The notes under the pieces were generated by a model. It was not told the origin of the DNA. It saw nothing but the letters and a program-made list of their open reading frames with translations, and made no database searches. From Sesamum alatum (taxonomy: Eukaryota; Streptophyta; Magnoliopsida; Lamiales; Pedaliaceae), in contig JACGWO010000003.1 of NCBI GenBank assembly GCA_034509735.1, positions 3,534,001-3,598,000 on the forward strand: a stretch of 64,000 bases of DNA, written 5' to 3'. The position numbers and the translations under genes are program-made. Shown here piece after piece: positions 58,894 through 64,000 of this stretch (positions are counted from its first letter, which is position 1; each line of letters opens with the position of its first letter).

Positions 58894-59724
58894 TATACCT
58901 AGCTTGCTCACAAAACTTGCAAAATTCCAAATGTTTGTCTTCTTTCCAGAATAACATACAACTAGCCTTACATGCGTCAATTTTCTCAACAGGTAAACCA
59001 CTCTCTTATAAACCTTTTCATACTATAATAATCATTGGGTAACGTGTGATCTCGTGGCAACATCTCCCCTATTACTTGTAAATACTGATCATGACAACTC
59101 TATGATACATTGTGTTCAGATTTGATGTTTATTAACCTCGCTACCGCAGATAACTGATAGTGAGTTTCACTCCCAACATGTAATGGTTGATCTGCAGCAC
59201 GCACGATATCAAAAAACTTTTCAGACAGTGCTCCTAAATTGTCAGCCTCATCATAATTAGAACTCGGACCAGCCTCGATTGCATATGATTGATCGTTAGG
59301 GTATGTTGAATCATTGAATACATCGCCCTATGGACGAGATACAGGACCAGCTGCATCAAAGACCATCGTCTCATCCCAATTCTATTGCTCATATTTATTC
59401 GAATTTGTCGTTTGATCTGCAGAGTTGCCAGCTGACATTGGATGCTCACAATCCATCTGTATAGGTTCACCATGACATGTCAAATTGTAGTAGTTTTTTT
59501 TAAAAACCTTTCTTATAGAGGTCGCATGTCACCTCCTTCGTGGTTTTGTACTTACTATTTTTACATACACTACATGGATAACGAATTTTCTCCCCATCCA
59601 TAAAATCATGTTGTGTTTTTGCCCAGTCTATAAACTCTGTGACCACATCTATAAATTCTTTTGTAAGATCATGATTATGGGGTACATTTTTCTCATACAT
59701 CCACTTTCCCAATTCTCTCAACAT
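58894..59724 (-). pseudogene. TNP2-like CACTA transposase, N-terminal part
   Basis: The gene starts near 59724 with a transposase-associated domain: FIDWAKTQHDFMDGEKIRYP, then CSVCKN with paired Cys, and VTCDLYKKGF. A frame change near 59500 is followed by CHGEP and a Ser/Asp-rich linker. The TNP2 start region (LPNDYYSMKRFIRECGLPVE, then CMLFWKED and CKFCEQARYKP) ends at the solo LTR. Joined with 55065-56551 by position it makes the usual TNP2 order. A stop near 59385 and frame changes are present. Confidence 0.85.
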
Positions 59725-60019
59725 CTTGTTTTTAAAATCAAGAAATATTATACATATTCATAACATATGTACATAATTAAAAAATTAAAAATTCCAAGAA
59801 TAAAATGAATATATATAAATAAACTAGTAAAAATTTTGTACTAACCTTAATGTAAGTCAGGTAAATGTCCAAATGTGTGACTCATTGCACTAACGTGATC
59901 AATTAACGGGATAATGCAAAGATTGATTAAAAAATTGGTTGTGTGGATGGAAGGAGAGAAGAGGAAGAAGTTGTTGGATGATTATAAAAGTAAATGTGAA
60001 ATAGAATGAAGATTTTCTT

Positions 60020-60709
60020 ATATTAGGCTTTTTGCAACGGATTTGCAATAGACATTGCAACGGAATAATATTTCCATTGCTAAATCCGTTGCAAAACATA
60101 AAGAATTTTAAAATAGTGGATTACAACTGTCACAAACATATTGCAACGGACGGATCCATTGCAAAAATCATTGCAAATCCAATGACTCAGTAATTAATGC
60201 TTACAGTTATATGTACGTATTGCAACGACTTCATAGGTCGTTGCAATACCATTGCAAAATTGTCGGCAAGTTTTGCAACGGAAAATTATCCATCGCTAAA
60301 GCTGTTGCAAATTGTGATATTCACTTTGGAACGACACGTTTTCGTTGCAAAGTCCGTTGCAAATTTTTTGCAACGGATTTAACTAGAATCTTTATTGCAA
60401 AGTATGCAACAAAAGATTTCCGTCGCAAAAACCGTTGAAAGTTTGCAACGGAATTCGTCGTTGCAATATTTTGCCACGACTTTTGCAACGACTTACGTTG
60501 AATGTGGGACATCTTAAAGTTGACCGAATTTTGCAACGGATAGTCCATGTCAAAATATCATTGTTAATTTGCAACAAAAGTTGCAATGAAAATATATAAA
60601 AAAAAAAATCAGAATCCGTTGCGAATTCGTAGCAAAAGCCATTGCAAATTTGCAACAGACCAATCCGTTGCAAAATGTCCGTTGCTACAGCCCTATTTTT
60701 TTTCTTAGG
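60020..60709 (-). repeat. CACTA subterminal repeats and eroded terminus
   Basis: More than twenty copies of TTGCAACGG or its reverse CCGTTGCAA, in both orientations, crowd this stretch. In CACTA elements such motifs are binding sites for the accessory transposase. The last copies end near 60690, followed by the eroded terminus at about 60704-60709. Short open frames here follow the repeats and are not genes. Confidence 0.85.
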
Positions 60710-61060
60710 CATTCACACTCCATACCTTTTCTTTCATGAAGCAACAAGGCTACTAGGTCCCTGCTTATTTTATGCACTCTACAAGCTTATTTTAGCTTTC
60801 ATTTATATATTCCAGCAGTCCACATCACTTATTTTTGCGTTATCTTACGTTATTTAAAATTCTTCCCTTTTTTTTTTTTTTGGAATTCAGTTATTGACTT
60901 AAATATCGGAGTGCTAACCGCTATTTTTCAGGTTAGTCCACAGGTGATTTGAGGATTCCTATGAAGATCCTTTCATCATTGTGGTGCTATTAAACCTTGA
61001 TACACATCATATATATATATAATAATGAATAAATATCAAAATTTAATTGCAAACAGAAAA
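60710..61060. other. AT-rich intergenic stretch
   Basis: No gene seen. A segment at about 60893-60960 (GACTTAAATATCGGAGTG and following) resembles a short piece often found near LTR ends of Ty3/gypsy Tat-type elements, but too little remains to call it. Bases 61052-61060 form the left target duplication of the MITE. Confidence 0.4.
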
Positions 61061-61554
61061 GGAAAAAATATTTTTTTAGTCCGCTAAGTATGCCCAATAT
61101 TAATTTTAGTCCGGTAATTATATTCATTTTTTTCTAAGTCCAATAACTTGCAAATGATGAAATTTAGTCCTCCAGTGATCAATTTTTTATTTCTTAACCG
61201 GAAATATTACATGGCATGCCAACTGAACATATTTTGAGAATTTTTAAGCCTACGTGGCAATTGAAATGAGGTGGATTTTAATTTGAATGCCACCTAATAC
61301 ATGTGTTTGTATGAGTGACAACGAATACATGCGGTTGTACATGTGTATAAGTTGTTGTAAATTAACCAAATAATTGCCGCGTGTGCATATTCCGGCTAAT
61401 TTTTAAAATATCGTCGGAAAATTGAGTAAAAAATCCTAATTCAGACTAAATCTCATTAATTTTGTAAGTTACTGGACTTAGAAAAAAATGAGCATAGTTA
61501 TCGGACTAAAATTGATACTGGGTATACTTAGCGGACTAAAAAAATAATTTTCCC
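61061..61554. mobile_element. 494-bp MITE with long terminal inverted repeats
   Basis: The left arm (from GGAAAAAATATTTTTTTAGT) and the reverse complement of the right arm match for roughly 90 bp, both containing TTTTAGTCCGCTAAGTAT. The flanks AACAGAAAA (61052-61060) and AACAAAAAA (61555-61563) match at eight of nine bases, a 9-bp duplication as made by Mutator-like transposases. It has no coding capacity. Class assignment is inferred from duplication length. Confidence 0.8.
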
Positions 61555-61724
61555 AACAAAAAATATCAATATTGTTGAATTCGAAGTGCTATTGAAAAAT
61601 TTAAAAAAAATTACTCTGAATAATTGATTTAATTTTAATATTTACAGAATTTTTCTGATTTTTTTACTTCATAGTTATTTCTTTACATTTTAAACTTGGC
61701 TTATAGTATGTCAAAACAAATACC

Positions 61725-63722
61725 TGAAAGAAAATCCGGTGGATCGTCCAGGGAATTGCGCGAATGCGGAAGCGCGGTAAAAATAAACATATTAAAATAA
61801 AAGGCATGCTTTTAATTTAAAGAACACGCTCAAGGGGTGTGCCCTTGAGGTTCCCGGGCGTTCGGTGTATCTCATGATCATAAAACAATTAAATAAATCA
61901 TGGAGGCCATAGAGTTGAAAAATAAAGAGGGACGAAAATCTTAAACGAGACCTACCCGTTGTCGTTTTCGTCTTCAACTGCTACTCGCGTTGTTCCCCGT
62001 TTTGCACCAAGACCTCGTTCTTGAGATCCTCCAAATCGTGACACACGATCCACCCACGTATCTTGCACGTCGTGCTAGCAACGAACAAGTATTATTTTTG
62101 GAGTGGACGAATCAATAACTCGTTATCAATTAACGGTATTGGTTCGTCTAAGTTCTTGATGTTCCAAGAACAAAAAGAACTAAGAAAAATATTTTCTTGC
62201 TAGAGAAAGAGAGAGGGGGCGGACGAGAGGTAGGAGAGGGAGAGTGTGTGTTGTGTGTGTTTTTCAAGAATCATCATCCTCTTAAATGTTGGAAGCTAGG
62301 GGTTTATATAGAGGAAGAGTTTAATCCTCTTTAAACTCAAACTCTAAGTAACCTAATTTGACTAGGATTTTGACCTAGTCAAAGTCCTAGTCAAACTAGT
62401 GTTTGACCTAGTCAAACGAATCCTAGCCTTCCATCTCCCCTTTCCATCTCGACCGTTGATTTTAATTTAATGGAATATTTAAATCCTATTAAATATTCCA
62501 AAAGGCTAAATAAATATAATATAATAAATTAATATTATAATTTATTCTTAAGCCTATTAAATCAACCTTTTTAATAAATCCTATTTATTAATTTAATTCC
62601 TTTTATCAAATAGAAGGAATTAATTTCTCCAAGAAAATATAGGACCCGATTAAATCTAATTTAATCATTCCTTTACTCCATTATTTAATTCCAAATTAAA
62701 TACTAAGTGTGTGTGGATAGTGTGTGACTCTTTAGGTTCACCATTCAGCTAGACTTGGTCGGATTCCTAGAATCCGTCCGTTACCATGGGTGGCCATCTA
62801 GCAACGGTCCATGGCATTAGAGACTAGGTGAAATATTCGGGGATGAACATTTAGGTTCTAACAGTACACTTGTCCTTCTGTCTTCGGTCTCATCACTTAG
62901 GGTCTAGGGCACGGAAGATGCAGGTACCCATTTTGGACCTAAGTGTCGGTCTGTCCTCACTAAACGCCGCAAGGGAAACCTTTTCCCTTCTGTTCAGTCA
63001 CTGTGGCCACAGATTTCAGGGACAAGAGACAGAGCATATATGAGACTCAACTGTCAACACCTTTTGACAGGAGACAGATCCTTTCTTGGAAACTACTGTC
63101 ACTTTGTACACCCGAGCTGCACTAGACATGGCTTATGACTACTCAAGAGTATTTTGGCAATCTCTCACCATATCTAAGATACAGACCTGATGTATAGGTA
63201 AACTCAGCAGTTCCTCAAGTCAAAGGACTTGGCCTGTACCGTTGGAACCGGGAATACACGTCATACCTTGCTGACCGTACTCAAGGTCCTACGTAAGACG
63301 GTTCCCGCGAGTCACCTCAGTCAGCTGCTTCCTAGCATGCTGACCCACTAACACTGCTCAGACGACCTTCGTCACCCGTCGATGAAATACGACAGCAGAT
63401 GCTTAGTGCAAGTCTCAAAGGGAATCCCGGTACCCATTTTCGGGATTCCTTGACTTGGAGATTTCCGGACTGATTCGGTAAGACTGATTTCATGGACCTA
63501 CCTCCCAGCGTAGTCCTAGTCCCCGAAATCGTTTCTCAGTCCGTGGGCTTTGTTTGCGTAGTGAACAGAAATGTAAATGCAGATAAGTGAACGTAAACAA
63601 AGTATTGCCATATGAATTGTCACTTCTTTATTCATACATATTTTATCAAATACCAAAGAATTATCTAGACATAGGTTACATATTCCTGCCAAAATTGGCT
63701 TACATGGTCACCTATTCTAACA
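61725..63722 (-). repeat. 3' LTR of element 5 (family B)
   Basis: 1998 bp from TGAAAG to CTAACA on the + strand and close to the LTRs of element 4. The hairpin is CTCAAGGG with CCCTTGAG (61829-61849), the 31-bp block 62784-62814, TTGAC boxes about 62358-62417, and donor-like GTAGGT begins at 61955 on minus. Confidence 0.93.
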
Positions 63723-63734
63723 ATCTCCCACTTG
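63723..63734 (-). other. Polypurine tract, element 5
   Basis: The reverse complement of CAAGTGGGAGAT adjoins the LTR. Confidence 0.87.
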
Positions 63735-63738
63735 ACCT

Positions 63739-64000
63739 TTAAAGCCAATTGCCCATATGCTTAATCCCCATCTTCTCAAGATGTTGCGTATGAGCGCTCT
63801 GCGACATAGGCTTTGTCAGCGGGTCTGCTGTGTTGTCTGCCGAGTTGACTCGGTCCATCCGGACGTCACCTCTTCCTACCATTTCTCTAAGAAGATGGTA
63901 GCGTCTAAGAATATGTTTGGAACGGTGATGAGATCTCGGTGCCTTTTGCTTGCGCTATAGCGTCGTTGTTATCACAGAAGATGACAACGGGCTCGGCGAT
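63739..64000 (-). pseudogene. Copia pol C-terminus (RNase H), element 5, cut by window end
   Basis: The minus strand encodes IAEPVVIFCDNN, the C-terminal RNase H region, then after a frame change HILRRYHLLREMVGRGDVRM and DPLTKPMSQ to a final stop. Unlike element 4, the codon after LTKPMS is not a stop. At least one frameshift is present in the visible part. Confidence 0.88.

Larger units (their letters stand above)
53638..60709 (-). mobile_element. CACTA (En/Spm) DNA transposon, reverse, left end missing
   Basis: On the minus strand the order is subterminal repeats, TNP2-like transposase gene, then a TNPA-like gene, as in plant CACTA elements. The right terminus is eroded: the minus strand reads CCTAAGAAAAAAAATAGGGC where CACTA would be expected. 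The left terminus is absent; sequence changes directly to a family-B LTR. A family-D solo LTR is nested inside. Confidence 0.8.
61725..64000 (-). mobile_element. Copia element 5 (family B), reverse, continues past the window
   Basis: A 3' LTR followed by polypurine tract and the end of pol, in the same arrangement as element 4. The rest lies beyond 64000. The left flank is ATACC (61720-61724); its partner is outside. Confidence 0.92.

Noticed and set aside
60197..60548. Several short open frames on both strands near the right end of the CACTA element
   Set aside because: They follow the GCAACGG subterminal repeats and encode only repetitive peptides.
1..64000. Host genes, tRNA or rRNA genes
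   Set aside because: I looked for non-transposon coding stretches and for tRNA-like cloverleaf sequence and saw none I can support; the tRNA-like matches are retrotransposon primer sites.

Overview
This 64 kb window is a repeat-dominated stretch of a flowering plant nuclear genome. I found no convincing host gene, tRNA, rRNA or CRISPR array. The evidence for a plant is the content: Ty1/copia elements with an initiator-Met-tRNA-type primer site, a Ty3/gypsy element, an L1-like LINE, a CACTA (En/Spm) element with TNP2 and TNPA-like genes, and a long-TIR MITE. All coding sequence is transposon-derived and carries stops or frameshifts.

Layout. Copia element 1 (family A) covers 1-9770, with its left end outside the window. 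It abuts an L1-like LINE pseudogene, which is split into 9771-11370 and 18115-19500 by copia element 2 (family B, 11371-18114, target duplication GTGGA). An AT-rich stretch with a degenerate Lys/Glu-rich reading frame follows (19501-20827). Copia element 3 (family C) runs from 20828 to 52049 and hosts three insertions: a solo LTR of its own family (23441-25679, duplication GCCGC), a Ty3/gypsy element (27039-35724, duplication CGAAC), and copia element 4 (family B, reverse, 36183-46524) inside the gag gene. The 3' LTR of element 3 is cut short at 52049 and joined to a headless family-B LTR (52050-53637). That abuts a reverse CACTA element (53638 to about 60709), whose TNP2 gene is split by a solo LTR of a fourth copia family, D (56557-58888, duplication AGGTT). 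A 494-bp MITE (61061-61554) and the start of another reverse family-B element (61725 to the window end) complete the window.

How the parts work. In the copia elements LTR, primer site, leader, gag-pol and polypurine tract are in canonical order. Gag carries a CCHC knuckle, and pol is protease, integrase, reverse transcriptase, RNase H. Element 4 is the least damaged. Element 2 has lost nearly all of gag-pol but kept both LTRs, the leader and a target duplication, so it is a non-autonomous derivative.

The most interesting material is noncoding. Families A-D differ in much of their sequence but share an architecture: a 31-bp CCATGG...CCATGG block in all 12 LTRs that reach it; a hairpin near the LTR end whose stem varies by paired changes; TTGAC-type box clusters upstream of a TATA box in families B and D; a GC-rich island in the leader; a pair of CTCACGAGTCGTGG motifs about 80 bp apart; and a GT donor-like site in the LTR paired with a branch-point and AG acceptor-like site just before the gag ATG. 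The last suggests a leader intron of 2-2.6 kb that would remove the primer site, GC island and paired motifs from a spliced gag-pol mRNA while unspliced RNA keeps them. This is inferred from sequence and untested.
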